Source of the DNA: 3107 sp965216225
Lineage (GTDB): Bacteria > Pseudomonadota > Alphaproteobacteria > Rhodobacterales > Rhodobacteraceae
NCBI GenBank assembly: GCA_965216225.1
Contig: CBDCFF010000030.1
Location: 62,001-126,000 of the forward strand
DNA length: 64,000 nt
Direction: 5' to 3'
Under the pieces are notes generated by a model. The model had not been told where the DNA came from. It saw only the letters and a program-made list of their open reading frames with translations, and ran no database searches. Positions 9,413 to 17,271 of the stretch are shown here, in pieces. Made by a program: the position numbers and the translations under genes. Every line of letters starts with the position of its first letter. The stretch's first letter is position 1.

Positions 9413-9691
9413 ATGTTCTTGAAAAAAGTCGATGGGCCAAGGGCGGTCAGGATGCCGGACGGAACGACCATGACCAGGGCGGACCTGCCACCCGTCAACA
9501 CAAAGCGCTGGGTCGCAAGCCGGAAGGCAAGCATTGTGCAGGCGGTGGCGTTTGGCCTGATCAGCCTGCCGGAAGCCAAGAAACTCTACGGGCTCAGCGA
9601 TGAGGAATTTCAATCGTGGGAGGCCGCCGTCCACATGCACGGAGCCGACGCATTGAAGGCGACATCCCTGCAACGCTATAGACAACCATAG
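9413..9691 (+). CDS. sciP: CtrA inhibitor SciP (DUF1153)
   Basis: 92-residue helix-turn-helix protein of the DUF1153 family. In Caulobacter, SciP binds CtrA at promoters and restrains CtrA-driven transcription late in the cell cycle. Visible family features are the start MFLKKVDGPRAVRMPDG, the RADLPP-x-NTKRWVASRKA motif and the HTH helix region (LISLPEAKKLYGLSDEEF). The ATG at 9413 has an AGAGGA SD; the frame is open further upstream but shows no family similarity there. It lies directly before ctrA, 92 bp away. Confidence 0.9.
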   Translation: MFLKKVDGPRAVRMPDGTTMTRADLPPVNTKRWVASRKASIVQAVAFGLISLPEAKKLYGLSDEEFQSWEAAVHMHGADALKATSLQRYRQP

Positions 9692-9728
9692 ATAGTATTG
9701 ATAAACTCCGAATACTGGTAATAGGCGA

Positions 9729-9736
9729 TTAACCAT
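9729..9736 (+). promoter_or_regulatory. candidate CtrA half-site upstream of ctrA
   Basis: The octamer TTAACCAT lies 48 bp before the ctrA start. It matches the half-site form of the CtrA box known from Caulobacter (TTAACCAT, half of TTAA-N7-TTAA). No full TTAA-N7-TTAA pair is present, so autoregulation is a suggestion only. Confidence 0.4.
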
Positions 9737-9783
9737 TGACGTGCAAAGTCAACGCCTGTGAAGGGATGAAAACGGAGCGAAAA

Positions 9784-10497
9784 ATGCGTGTTTTACTGAT
9801 CGAAGATGATCCGACCACCTCGAAAAGCATCGAACTGATGCTGACTCATGCGAGTTTGAACGTATATTGCACGGAGCTTGGGGAGGAAGGGATAGATCTG
9901 GCGAAGCTCTATGATTACGATCTGATCATGCTTGATCTGAATCTCCCCGACATGAGCGGGCATGAGGTGCTGAAACAGTTGCGCCTGTCCAAGGTCGAAA
10001 CGCCCATCCTGATCCTGTCCGGCACGGATGATACGGAAAACAAGATCAAGGGGTTTGGTTTCGGCGCCGATGATTACCTGACCAAGCCGTTCCACCGCGA
10101 GGAACTGATCGCCCGCATCCATGCAATCATCCGCAGGTCGAAGGGGCATTCGCAATCCATCATTACCACCGGGCAGATTGCCGTGAATCTGGATGCCAAG
10201 ACGGTGGAGGCCAACGGCAAGGCCGTGAACCTGACCGGCAAGGAATATCAGATGCTGGAGCTTTTGAGCCTTCGCAAGGGAACGACCCTGACCAAGGAGA
10301 TGTTCCTGAACCACCTTTATGGCGGGATGGATGAGCCGGAGTTGAAAATCATTGACGTGTTCATCTGCAAACTTCGCAAAAAGCTGAATGCGGCAACCCG
10401 GCGCGCGAGCTATATCGAAACCGTCTGGGGGCGCGGCTATGTTCTGCGCGACCCTCAACCCGACGAAGCCAGCGATCCGATTGCAATCAGCGCGTAG
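9784..10497 (+). CDS. ctrA: cell cycle response regulator CtrA
   Basis: OmpR-type master regulator, in Rhodobacterales often controlling motility, gene transfer agent or late cell-cycle genes. The 237-residue protein has the receiver start MRVLLIEDDPTTSKSIE, the phospho-accepting Asp in DLIMLDLNLPDMSGHEV (about residue 51), and the GADDYLTKPF signature. A C-terminal winged helix carries KEYQMLELLSLRKGT and ETVWGRGYVLRDP. The start chosen is the ATG at 9784, which gives the canonical N-terminus; the upstream in-frame extension is not family-like. sciP is immediately upstream. Confidence 0.97.
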   Translation: MRVLLIEDDPTTSKSIELMLTHASLNVYCTELGEEGIDLAKLYDYDLIMLDLNLPDMSGHEVLKQLRLSKVETPILILSGTDDTENKIKGFGFGADDYLTKPFHREELIARIHAIIRRSKGHSQSIITTGQIAVNLDAKTVEANGKAVNLTGKEYQMLELLSLRKGTTLTKEMFLNHLYGGMDEPELKIIDVFICKLRKKLNAATRRASYIETVWGRGYVLRDPQPDEASDPIAISA

Positions 10498-10553
10498 CGC
10501 CTGGCGCGCAGCCGGATATGTGTCGGGCGACGAAACAGCGCCGGTATCTTGTG

Positions 10554-10613
10554 CTGGACCTCTGGGGAGCGTGATCCTATCACTGACAGGATAACCGTTC
10601 CCCAGAGGTCCAG
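10554..10613 (+). promoter_or_regulatory. long hairpin masking the ligA Shine-Dalgarno
   Basis: A perfect 15-bp inverted repeat (CTGGACCTCTGGGGA at 10554-10568 and its reverse complement at 10599-10613) extends inward by a G-U, a C-G and a G-C pair. The loop contains a smaller ATCCT/AGGAT stem. The right arm ends on the base before the ligA ATG and contains the AGAGG Shine-Dalgarno (10603-10607). No U-tract follows, so it is not a classic terminator. Confidence 0.7.
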
Positions 10614-12740
10614 ATGGATCATCACAAGCCAGTTGACGCCCTGTCGGAAGAAGAAGCGCGCGAGGAGCTTTGCGCATTGGCCGCAACGCTGGCGCAGGCA
10701 AACCTTGCCTATCACAGCCACGATGCGCCCGCGATTTCCGATGCCGAATACGATGCCCTGAGACGCCGGAATGCGGGGATCGAGGCACGATTCCCATCCC
10801 TGAAACGGGCAGACAGCCCCGGCGATCAGGTTGGCGCGCCGATCCCGGACGGATTCGCGAAAGTCGAACATGCGGTTCGCATGATGTCGCTTGGAAATGC
10901 GTTCGACGACGCGGATGTGCATGATTTTGACGACCGGATTCGCCGCTATCTCGGACTGTCGGAAGACGCGCCGCTGGTCTGTACGGCCGAGCCCAAGATA
11001 GATGGGCTTTCGCTGTCCCTGCGCTATGCTGGGGGCGAACTTGCGCTGGCGGCGACGCGCGGGGATGGCCGGACGGGGGAAGATGTTACCGCGAATGCCC
11101 GCACGATTGCAGACATTCCGCAATCGCTGCCGGGGGCGCCCGCCATTCTGGAGGTGCGCGGCGAGATTTACATGAGCCACGCCGATTTCGAAGCGCTGAA
11201 CCTGCGGCAGGCGGAAACCGGGGGCAAAACCTTCGCCAACCCGAGAAACGCCGCCGCAGGCTCGTTGCGGCAGCTTGACGCCACCATCACCGCCTCCCGC
11301 CCGATCCGGTTCTTTGCCTATTCCTGGGGAGAGGTGTCCGAACCGGTCGCCAAGACGCAGATGGGGGCCATCGAAAGGCTGTCGGAACTTGGATTCGCCA
11401 CCAATCCCCTGACCCGGCGTTGCGCGAATGTGGCGGAAATGCTGAAGCATTATCGCGATGTCGAGGCACGGCGCGCGACGCTTGGTTATGACATTGATGG
11501 CGTCGTCTACAAAGTCGATGATCTGTCGATTCAGTCACGGCTGGGATTTCGTTCGACAACGCCGCGATGGGCTGTGGCGCACAAGTTTCCGGCCGAAACT
11601 GCATGGACCACGCTTGAGGCGATTGACATCCAGGTGGGGCGCACGGGCGCGCTGTCGCCGGTCGCGCGCCTGCGCCCGGTGACGGTCGGCGGCGTTGTCG
11701 TATCCAACGCAACACTCCATAACGAGGATTATATTGCCGGTCGCGCTTCCGGCGGCGATGTGATTCGGGACGGCAAGGATATTCGCGTCGGCGACTGGGT
11801 GCAGGTCTATCGCGCCGGTGATGTCATTCCGAAGGTTGCGGATGTGAACCTGTCCAGACGCCCCGGCAATGCCGTGCCCTATGGGTTCCCGGATCACTGC
11901 CCGGAATGCGGCGCGCCGGCGGTGCGGGAAGAAGGCGACGCCGTTCACCGTTGCACGGGCGGCATGATCTGCCCGGCGCAGGCTGTCGAGAAGCTGAAGC
12001 ATTTCGTATCGCGCGGTGCGTTTGACATTGACGGGCTGGGGGCGCGGCAGATTGAAGCATTCCACGCCGACACCCGGTTGCCGATCCGGGAGCCTGCGGA
12101 TATTTTCACCCTTGCCGAACGGGACGCGGCAAATCCGTCCAGGCTGAAGGACCGGGATGGCTGGGGGGAGCGTTCCGCCGAAAAGCTGTTACAGGCGATA
12201 GAAGAGCGGCGAACAATATCGCTCGGCCGTCTGATTTTCGCGTTGGGTATCCGGCATGTGGGCGAGAGTGCGGCAAAACTGCTGGCCAGAAATTATGAAA
12301 GCTGGACCGCCTTCGAGGCTGCGATGACCGAAGCGGCGGCCGGCAATGCCGAGGCCCGGGCGACGCTGAATTCCATTGACGGCGTCGGCGCGGTCATGGC
12401 GACATCGCTGATACAGAGCTTCGGGCAGGAAAATGAACGCTCCTCCATTGATCGCCTGGTTGCCCATCTGGAGGTTCGGAACGCAGAGCCGGTTGCCTCG
12501 GGCGGCAGTCCGGTCGCGGGCAAGACCGTTGTCTTCACGGGAACCCTGGAAAAGATGACCAGAGCAGAGGCCAAGGCCAGGGCAGAGGCGCTTGGCGCGA
12601 AAGTGTCGGGTTCCATATCTTCCGGAACCGATCTGCTGGTTGCGGGCCCCGGTGCGGGTTCCAAGGCGGGCAAGGCTGCCGAACTGGGTATCCGGACGAT
12701 TGACGAAGATGGCTGGCTGCAATTGATCGGGGCGCAATGA
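10614..12740 (+). CDS. ligA: NAD-dependent DNA ligase LigA
   Basis: Seals nicks in replication and repair using NAD+. The 708-residue protein shows the Ia domain, the adenylation motif KIDGLSLSLRY with the catalytic Lys (about residue 128), an OB-fold, and a four-Cys zinc finger (CPECGAPAVREEG ... CTGGMICPAQ). HhH repeats follow (GVGAVMATSLIQSF), then a C-terminal BRCT domain (VAGKTVVFTGTLEKMTRAEA). Its SD is buried in a stable hairpin. Its stop overlaps the recG start (ATGA), so the two are translationally coupled. Confidence 0.97.
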   Translation: MDHHKPVDALSEEEAREELCALAATLAQANLAYHSHDAPAISDAEYDALRRRNAGIEARFPSLKRADSPGDQVGAPIPDGFAKVEHAVRMMSLGNAFDDADVHDFDDRIRRYLGLSEDAPLVCTAEPKIDGLSLSLRYAGGELALAATRGDGRTGEDVTANARTIADIPQSLPGAPAILEVRGEIYMSHADFEALNLRQAETGGKTFANPRNAAAGSLRQLDATITASRPIRFFAYSWGEVSEPVAKTQMGAIERLSELGFATNPLTRRCANVAEMLKHYRDVEARRATLGYDIDGVVYKVDDLSIQSRLGFRSTTPRWAVAHKFPAETAWTTLEAIDIQVGRTGALSPVARLRPVTVGGVVVSNATLHNEDYIAGRASGGDVIRDGKDIRVGDWVQVYRAGDVIPKVADVNLSRRPGNAVPYGFPDHCPECGAPAVREEGDAVHRCTGGMICPAQAVEKLKHFVSRGAFDIDGLGARQIEAFHADTRLPIREPADIFTLAERDAANPSRLKDRDGWGERSAEKLLQAIEERRTISLGRLIFALGIRHVGESAAKLLARNYESWTAFEAAMTEAAAGNAEARATLNSIDGVGAVMATSLIQSFGQENERSSIDRLVAHLEVRNAEPVASGGSPVAGKTVVFTGTLEKMTRAEAKARAEALGAKVSGSISSGTDLLVAGPGAGSKAGKAAELGIRTIDEDGWLQLIGAQ

Positions 12741-14827
12741 GCGGGCGCCCGGAAATTCTGTTCCCGCTTTTTTCGGGGCTGGAGACGCTGGACGGAATCG
12801 GCCCGAAATCCGCAAGCCATCTGGCGCAGTTGAATATCGTGAAACCGCGCGATTTGCTGCTGACGCTGCCCCATTCGGGGATAGATCGCACAAAGCGGCG
12901 CACCATCCGCGGAGTTACGTTGCCCGATGTCATGACGGTCGAGATAACGGTCGGGGCGCACTATCCGCCGCGCGTGCGCGGGCGTCCATACCGGATACAT
13001 GTGCAGGATGCAGAGGAAAGTTTTCAACTCGTGTTTTTTCATGCGCGGGGCGACTATTTGCAGCAGGTGCTTCCCACCGGGCAAAAGCGCATTGTTTCAG
13101 GCAAGGTGGAGGTTTTCGACAGCATCGTTCAGATGCCCCATCCCGACCATATCCTGCGTGTGGACGAGGCGGAATCGCTGCCCGAATTTGAACCCGTCTA
13201 TCCGCTGACCGCCGGGATCACACAGAAAACCATGGCAAAGGCATCGGCATCGGTTCTGGCGCGCGCGCCCCGGATGAATGAATGGATGGATCCGGCGTTG
13301 AAGGCGCGGGAAGGCTGGTCCGATTGGGCAGAGGCGATCGTGCGTGCGCATCGCCCTGAAAATGCAGCCGATCTTGCGCCGGATGCACCGGCGCGGCAGA
13401 GAATGGCCTATGATGAATTGTTCGCGCACCAGCTTACGCTGGCCCTGGCCCGCAGCACCGCGCGGCGAAAGAAGGGAATTGCCAGCAAGGGTGCCGGAGA
13501 ATTGCAGTCGCGTGTGCTCCGGTCGCTTGGGTACAGGCCGACGCAGGCGCAGGACCGTGCGATCTCGGAGATCGCCGGGAACATGGCGCGGCCCACCAGA
13601 ATGAACCGGCTGTTGCAGGGCGATGTCGGGTCGGGAAAGACCCTTGTCGCACTGATGTCCATTCTGGTGGCGGCAGAGGCGGGCGGGCAGGGGGTTCTGA
13701 TGGCCCCGACCGGGATTCTGGCGCGCCAGCATCTTGAGGGGTTGCGCCCGCTGGCCGAAGATGCCGGGGTTGCGATGGAAATTCTGACCGGACGCGATAC
13801 CGGCCGGGAGCGCGAGGCGAAGCTGCAAGCGCTTGCCAGGGGTGACATTCGTATACTGGTCGGGACACATGCGGTGTTTCAGAAAGATGTCGTGTTTCAC
13901 GACCTTCGTCTGGTGGTGATTGACGAGCAGCATCGCTTTGGCGTTCGGCAACGGCTGGAGTTGAGCGCCAAGGCGTCTGCGCCGGATGTGCTGGTGATGA
14001 CGGCGACGCCGATCCCGCGCAGCCTTGCACTGGCGCAATACGGCGACATGGATGTTTCGGTGCTGGATGAAAAACCGCCCGGCCGGTCGCCGGTGACGAC
14101 GGCATTGGTGTCTGTCGGGCGAATGGCGGAGGTGGTCGAACATCTGCGCAAGGCGATTGCGGAAGGCAGGCAAGCCTATTGGGTCTGCCCGCTGGTCGAG
14201 GAAAGCGAGGCCGTCGATCTGACTGCCGCGCAGGAACGTTTCCGGCACCTGTGCGCCGAATTGGGGGAAGGGCGGGTTGGCCTGCTTCATGGCCAGATGC
14301 CGCCCTCCGACAGGGATGCGGCGATGTCTGCTTTTGTGGCGGGCCGGACTAGGGTTCTGGTCGCGACCACAGTGATCGAGGTTGGCGTGAATGTGCCGAA
14401 CGCCTCCATCATGGTGATTGAGCGGGCAGAGATTTTCGGACTCGCGCAACTGCATCAGCTCCGCGGGCGCGTGGGGCGTGGATCAGAGAAGTCAACCTGC
14501 CTGATGATGTTCTGCCCGCCGTTGTCCGATACCGCGCGCCGCAGGCTGGAGATTCTGCGCGAAACGGAAGACGGTTTCAGAATATCCGAGGCCGATCTGG
14601 CGATGCGGGGGGCGGGCGATGTGATCGGCACCGCACAATCCGGCCTTCCCCGGTTCAGAATCGCCGATCTGGAACGGCAGGCCGGTTTGATGGCGACTGC
14701 GCAATCGGATGCGCGGAAACTGCTGGCCGACGATCCCATATTGCAAAGCGACCGGGGCAAGGCCGCGCGGGTACTGCTCTGGTTGATGGAGCAGGAGCAG
14801 GCGATTCGTTTGTTATCAGTCGGTTAA
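12737..14827 (+). CDS. recG: ATP-dependent DNA helicase RecG
   Basis: Branch-migrating helicase that regresses stalled replication forks and processes Holliday junctions. The 696-residue protein has the N-terminal wedge/OB domain (ITVGAHYPPRVRGRPYRI), Walker A (LLQGDVGSGKTLVA), the DEQH box (VVIDEQHRFGVRQR), motif III (VMTATPIPRSLAL), and motifs V-VI (ATTVIEVGVNVPNAS and QLRGRVGRGSEKS). It overlaps ligA by 4 bp. Confidence 0.97.
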   Translation: MSGRPEILFPLFSGLETLDGIGPKSASHLAQLNIVKPRDLLLTLPHSGIDRTKRRTIRGVTLPDVMTVEITVGAHYPPRVRGRPYRIHVQDAEESFQLVFFHARGDYLQQVLPTGQKRIVSGKVEVFDSIVQMPHPDHILRVDEAESLPEFEPVYPLTAGITQKTMAKASASVLARAPRMNEWMDPALKAREGWSDWAEAIVRAHRPENAADLAPDAPARQRMAYDELFAHQLTLALARSTARRKKGIASKGAGELQSRVLRSLGYRPTQAQDRAISEIAGNMARPTRMNRLLQGDVGSGKTLVALMSILVAAEAGGQGVLMAPTGILARQHLEGLRPLAEDAGVAMEILTGRDTGREREAKLQALARGDIRILVGTHAVFQKDVVFHDLRLVVIDEQHRFGVRQRLELSAKASAPDVLVMTATPIPRSLALAQYGDMDVSVLDEKPPGRSPVTTALVSVGRMAEVVEHLRKAIAEGRQAYWVCPLVEESEAVDLTAAQERFRHLCAELGEGRVGLLHGQMPPSDRDAAMSAFVAGRTRVLVATTVIEVGVNVPNASIMVIERAEIFGLAQLHQLRGRVGRGSEKSTCLMMFCPPLSDTARRRLEILRETEDGFRISEADLAMRGAGDVIGTAQSGLPRFRIADLERQAGLMATAQSDARKLLADDPILQSDRGKAARVLLWLMEQEQAIRLLSVG

Positions 14828-14844
14828 ACGAATATTCCCCTTAT

Positions 14845-14869
14845 GTTCACGAATGTTCCCTGAAAGTTC
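14845..14869 (+). promoter_or_regulatory. LexA (SOS) box, GTTC-N7-GTTC
   Basis: GTTCCCTGAAAGTTC at 14855-14869 matches exactly the direct-repeat LexA box described for Rhodobacter and other alphaproteobacteria (GTTC-N7-GTTC). A third GTTC lies at 14845-14848, at a spacing of 6. A degenerate GAAC-N7-AAAC follows near 14894. The box is 64 bp before a small ORF start. Confidence 0.75.
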
Positions 14870-14932
14870 TTTACATCTGCGAAGAAATATGAGAACAAAC
14901 AGGAAACGCGAAGATGAAAACAGGGGTTTCCG

Positions 14933-15055
14933 ATGATGCAAGAGATCAAATCCGTCATTACCCGCAGCCATGCCAATCTGATCGGCGACATGGTCGGTGC
15001 GGCATCCTTGTGCGTCATGCTTGTCGTTGCCCTGCATTTACCGGGGCTTGACTGA
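14933..15055 (+). CDS. SOS-box-linked small membrane protein (40 aa)
   Basis: Short ORF of 40 residues beginning ATGATG with an AGGGG SD 7-8 bases upstream. The N-terminal half is polar (MMQEIKSVITRSHANLIGDM). The second half is one hydrophobic segment long enough to cross the membrane (VGAASLCVMLVVALHL). It lies downstream of recG and directly after a LexA box. I do not know its function. By analogy with SidA of Caulobacter, a tiny SOS-induced membrane division inhibitor, it could be a checkpoint protein, but there is no sequence proof. A two-hairpin terminator follows at 15112-15210. Confidence 0.65.
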   Translation: MMQEIKSVITRSHANLIGDMVGAASLCVMLVVALHLPGLD

Positions 15056-15111
15056 ATTTCTGCCTGCGTTCCGAACCCGGCGGCCGTATCCCCGCCCCCG
15101 ATCCGATACGC

Positions 15112-15210
15112 ATCATGCCGCATGTTGCCTGCTTTCGGCATGATTCTGCCGCCGACCTCTTCCCGGAACGCCACCTCGGCCGCCCTGTTTTTCAGGGCGG
15201 CTTTTTTTTT
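15112..15210 (+). terminator. two-hairpin region ending in a strong intrinsic terminator
   Basis: A perfect 9-bp stem (ATCATGCCG at 15112-15120 with CGGCATGAT at 15136-15144) precedes a classic terminator: GCCGCCCTG (15179-15187), loop TTTTT, CAGGGCGGC (15193-15201), then nine T (15202-15210). It ends rightward transcription from recG and the small ORF. The 120-nt leader between the ORF stop and the terminator could also be a small RNA. Bases 15211-15350 hold no gene I can support; they include a short direct repeat of GCCCCGGCTTTT. Confidence 0.85.
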
Positions 15211-15350
15211 GCCCCGGCTTTTGCCCCGGCTGATGGTGTGGATGTCCCCGCCGCCACCACGCGCGGGACCGCCGGTTTTCCGTCAACCCGGCAGTCCGGT
15301 TCAGGCTGCTGACACCCTGAAACCGCTTGCAGGGGCTATGGACATGAGGC

Positions 15351-16034
15351 TCAGGCGTTCCCGCGCGCCCAGAAATGGCCCGCCAGCGATCCCAGAACCG
15401 CCCAGGCCGCCAGGCCGACGCCAAGCGCGCGGGCAGCGAATTGTCCTGCAAGCTCTGGTGGTGCGGGGCCTGCGAAGGCCACCGGTTCCGGGGCGCCAAT
15501 CACATGCGGGGCCAGTAGCAGCAGCACCGCCAGGCCCCGGCCCGGCCAGTCGCCGCCAAAGGCAATCAGCCACATCGCCGCAGCAGAGACGGCGACGGTG
15601 CCGAACCACCAGAGCTGACGCGCGCCGATATCGGCGGCGGACGAGCCGGGAAGTTCCGGCGGCAGGCCAAAGGCCGGGGCCAGTTGCACGGCCACCCAGC
15701 CCGCCACGCCCCAGATCAGGCCGGTGCGGGCGTCAACCTCTGCGCCGCGCCGCGCCGCCAGCGACATGCTGGCGACCAGAATCAGGCCATAGCCCACATG
15801 GACAAGCGCCGTGAACAGGATGCCGAGCCCGTCGCGCACGACGCCGCGCCCCCGCACCGCAGGCAGAGCCTTCTCGCCGCCGCTGGCCGGGATGCCGAAA
15901 TGCACAAGAGCGCCGCTTTCATAAAGTTCCGCGTAAAGCAGGACGGGCTGCACGAACACAAGTTGCAGCACGGCGGCAATCAGCCCCGCCACAAAACCGG
16001 CGAATAGCGCGCTGGTCAGAATTTTACGGAACAT
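15351..16034 (-). CDS. cbtA: CbtA family cobalt transporter subunit
   Basis: Integral membrane protein of the CbtA family, thought from riboswitch context to take up cobalt for B12 synthesis. The 227 residues contain five or so hydrophobic segments. They begin with the family's typical start (MFRKILTSALFAGFVAGLIAA) and include the QPVLLYAELYE segment with acidic membrane-border residues. It follows cbtB with a 3-bp gap and both lie downstream of a cobalamin riboswitch. Confidence 0.88.
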   Translation of the reverse strand: MFRKILTSALFAGFVAGLIAAVLQLVFVQPVLLYAELYESGALVHFGIPASGGEKALPAVRGRGVVRDGLGILFTALVHVGYGLILVASMSLAARRGAEVDARTGLIWGVAGWVAVQLAPAFGLPPELPGSSAADIGARQLWWFGTVAVSAAAMWLIAFGGDWPGRGLAVLLLLAPHVIGAPEPVAFAGPAPPELAGQFAARALGVGLAAWAVLGSLAGHFWARGNA

Positions 16035-16037
16035 GAC

Positions 16038-16232
16038 CTAGTGGCAGGGAAAGCCGGCCGCGTGACGCATGTCATGGGCCGCGCCATGCAGGGGGTGGGC
16101 CTGAACGTGGCCGGCCACGATCACGATGCCGAGGCCCAGAACCGCAGCGCCGATGACAGCGAGGACCGGGCTGCGGTCGGCGGCTGTGGTGGCGGCAGTG
16201 GCAGTGGCGGCGGATTTTGTGATCGTCGTCAT
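16038..16232 (-). CDS. cbtB: CbtB family cobalt transporter subunit
   Basis: 64-residue protein with one central membrane helix (VLAVIGAAVLGLGIVIVAGH) and the CbtB signature at its C-terminus: a cluster of His residues ending HDMRHAAGFPCH, suited to bind Co2+. CbtB acts with CbtA. It is the first gene after the cobalamin riboswitch. Confidence 0.9.
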   Translation of the reverse strand: MTTITKSAATATAATTAADRSPVLAVIGAAVLGLGIVIVAGHVQAHPLHGAAHDMRHAAGFPCH

Positions 16233-16269
16233 GTTCTTGTCTCCTGTTTCCTGTCACACCCGACAGGAT

Positions 16270-16440
16270 GGGGTTGCGTTTCGCGCGCGGCCGGTCTCCT
16301 GGCTCACGGATCAGACGCTTGCGCCGCCTTCCCGGGCTCTCCCAGTGGCCGTTGGCGCCAGCTTTCCGCATACAGTCGCGGGGGCGGCAGGGGCTTTGGC
16401 GAAAACCTTACCCCATTCCCGTTTCACCCTGGCGCATTCA
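16270..16440 (-). promoter_or_regulatory. cobalamin (AdoCbl) riboswitch
   Basis: Read on the minus strand, this leader shows the conserved blocks of the B12 riboswitch in order: a 5' GGTGAAACGGGAA block (near 16428-16416), a GCGACTGTATGCGGAAAG block, GCCACTGGGAGAGCCCGGGA with GAAGGC, and the B12 box AGCCAGGAGACCGGCC (16304-16289). The downstream gene cbtB starts 57 bp after the B12 box, enough for an expression platform. It should repress cbtBA when cobalamin is plentiful. Confidence 0.93.
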
Positions 16441-16551
16441 CACCCGAGGGAGCCGTGCATTTCCTCTTTTGCCTTTTGCAGTCTTTCACGGTCAAGCGGA
16501 TTCGCGGCAGGCGCGAAACTTTTTGCGACGCGATTGCTGTGGTCGGTCCGG

Positions 16552-17271
16552 TCAGTCCGGGGCCAGCATGTAGCCCGCCCCGCGCACGGTTTGCAGACAG
16601 CGCGGCTGTTTGGGATCACGTTCCAGCTTGCGCCTGAGTCTGGTGATCTGCACATCGACGGCGCGTTCCTGCGCCAGACCGCCATCCCTGCCGCTGTGAC
16701 GGCCAAGTTCCTCGACCAGTCGCGCGCGGCTGACCGGTTCGCCGGGAGCCGCCGAGAATATCCTCATCAAATGTGCTTCGGTCGCGGTCAGGCGGACCTG
16801 TACATCGCCATGCCACAATTCTCCGCGATCCACGTCATAGCGGACTCCGCCCAGCATCAATATCTTTGGCCCCTGCTGGCCCATCGTGGGCTGCGGCACC
16901 CGGCGCAGGATCGCGTTGATGCGCAGCAGCAGTTCCTTCGGCTCGAACGGTTTGGCAAGATAGTCGTCAGCCCCGGCCTGCAAACCGCGGATGCGATCCT
17001 CTGTCTCGCCGCGCGCGGTCAGCAGCATGACCGGGGTTGCAACCCCTTCGCTGCGCAGGGCTCCGGTCAGGCTGACCCCATCTTCGCCCGGCATCATCAC
17101 ATCCATGACGATCAGGTCGAACTCCAGCCCCGAAAGGATGCGGCGGGCATGGTTCGCATCACGCGCAATTGTCACCCAGAATCCCTGACGGATCAGGAAT
17201 TTCTGCAACAGGGTGCGGATGCGTTCGTCATCATCGACGATCAGCAGATGGGCATCAAATTCGGCATTCAT
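16552..17271 (-). CDS. petR: OmpR-family response regulator, PetR-like
   Basis: 239-residue response regulator. The receiver has the acidic pair (IVDDDERIR), phospho-Asp in LIVMDVMMPGEDGVSL (about residue 56), and GADDYLAKPFEPKELL. A winged-helix output domain ends QTVRGAGYMLAPD. Its pairing with an upstream MarR-type gene matches petP-petR of Rhodobacter capsulatus, where petR is needed for growth and lies near the cytochrome bc1 operon. No bc1 genes are visible here, so the name rests on similarity and pairing. It overlaps petP by ATGA. Confidence 0.75.
   Translation of the reverse strand: MNAEFDAHLLIVDDDERIRTLLQKFLIRQGFWVTIARDANHARRILSGLEFDLIVMDVMMPGEDGVSLTGALRSEGVATPVMLLTARGETEDRIRGLQAGADDYLAKPFEPKELLLRINAILRRVPQPTMGQQGPKILMLGGVRYDVDRGELWHGDVQVRLTATEAHLMRIFSAAPGEPVSRARLVEELGRHSGRDGGLAQERAVDVQITRLRRKLERDPKQPRCLQTVRGAGYMLAPD

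Noticed and set aside
13097..14455. 452-codon open frame on the minus strand
   Set aside because: It lies wholly opposite recG, has no family features, and arises from the high third-position GC of the real gene.
16441..16551. possible extra ORF or terminator between petR and the riboswitch
   Set aside because: No stem with a T-run and no ORF with an SD; treated as petR 3' region and the riboswitch promoter region.
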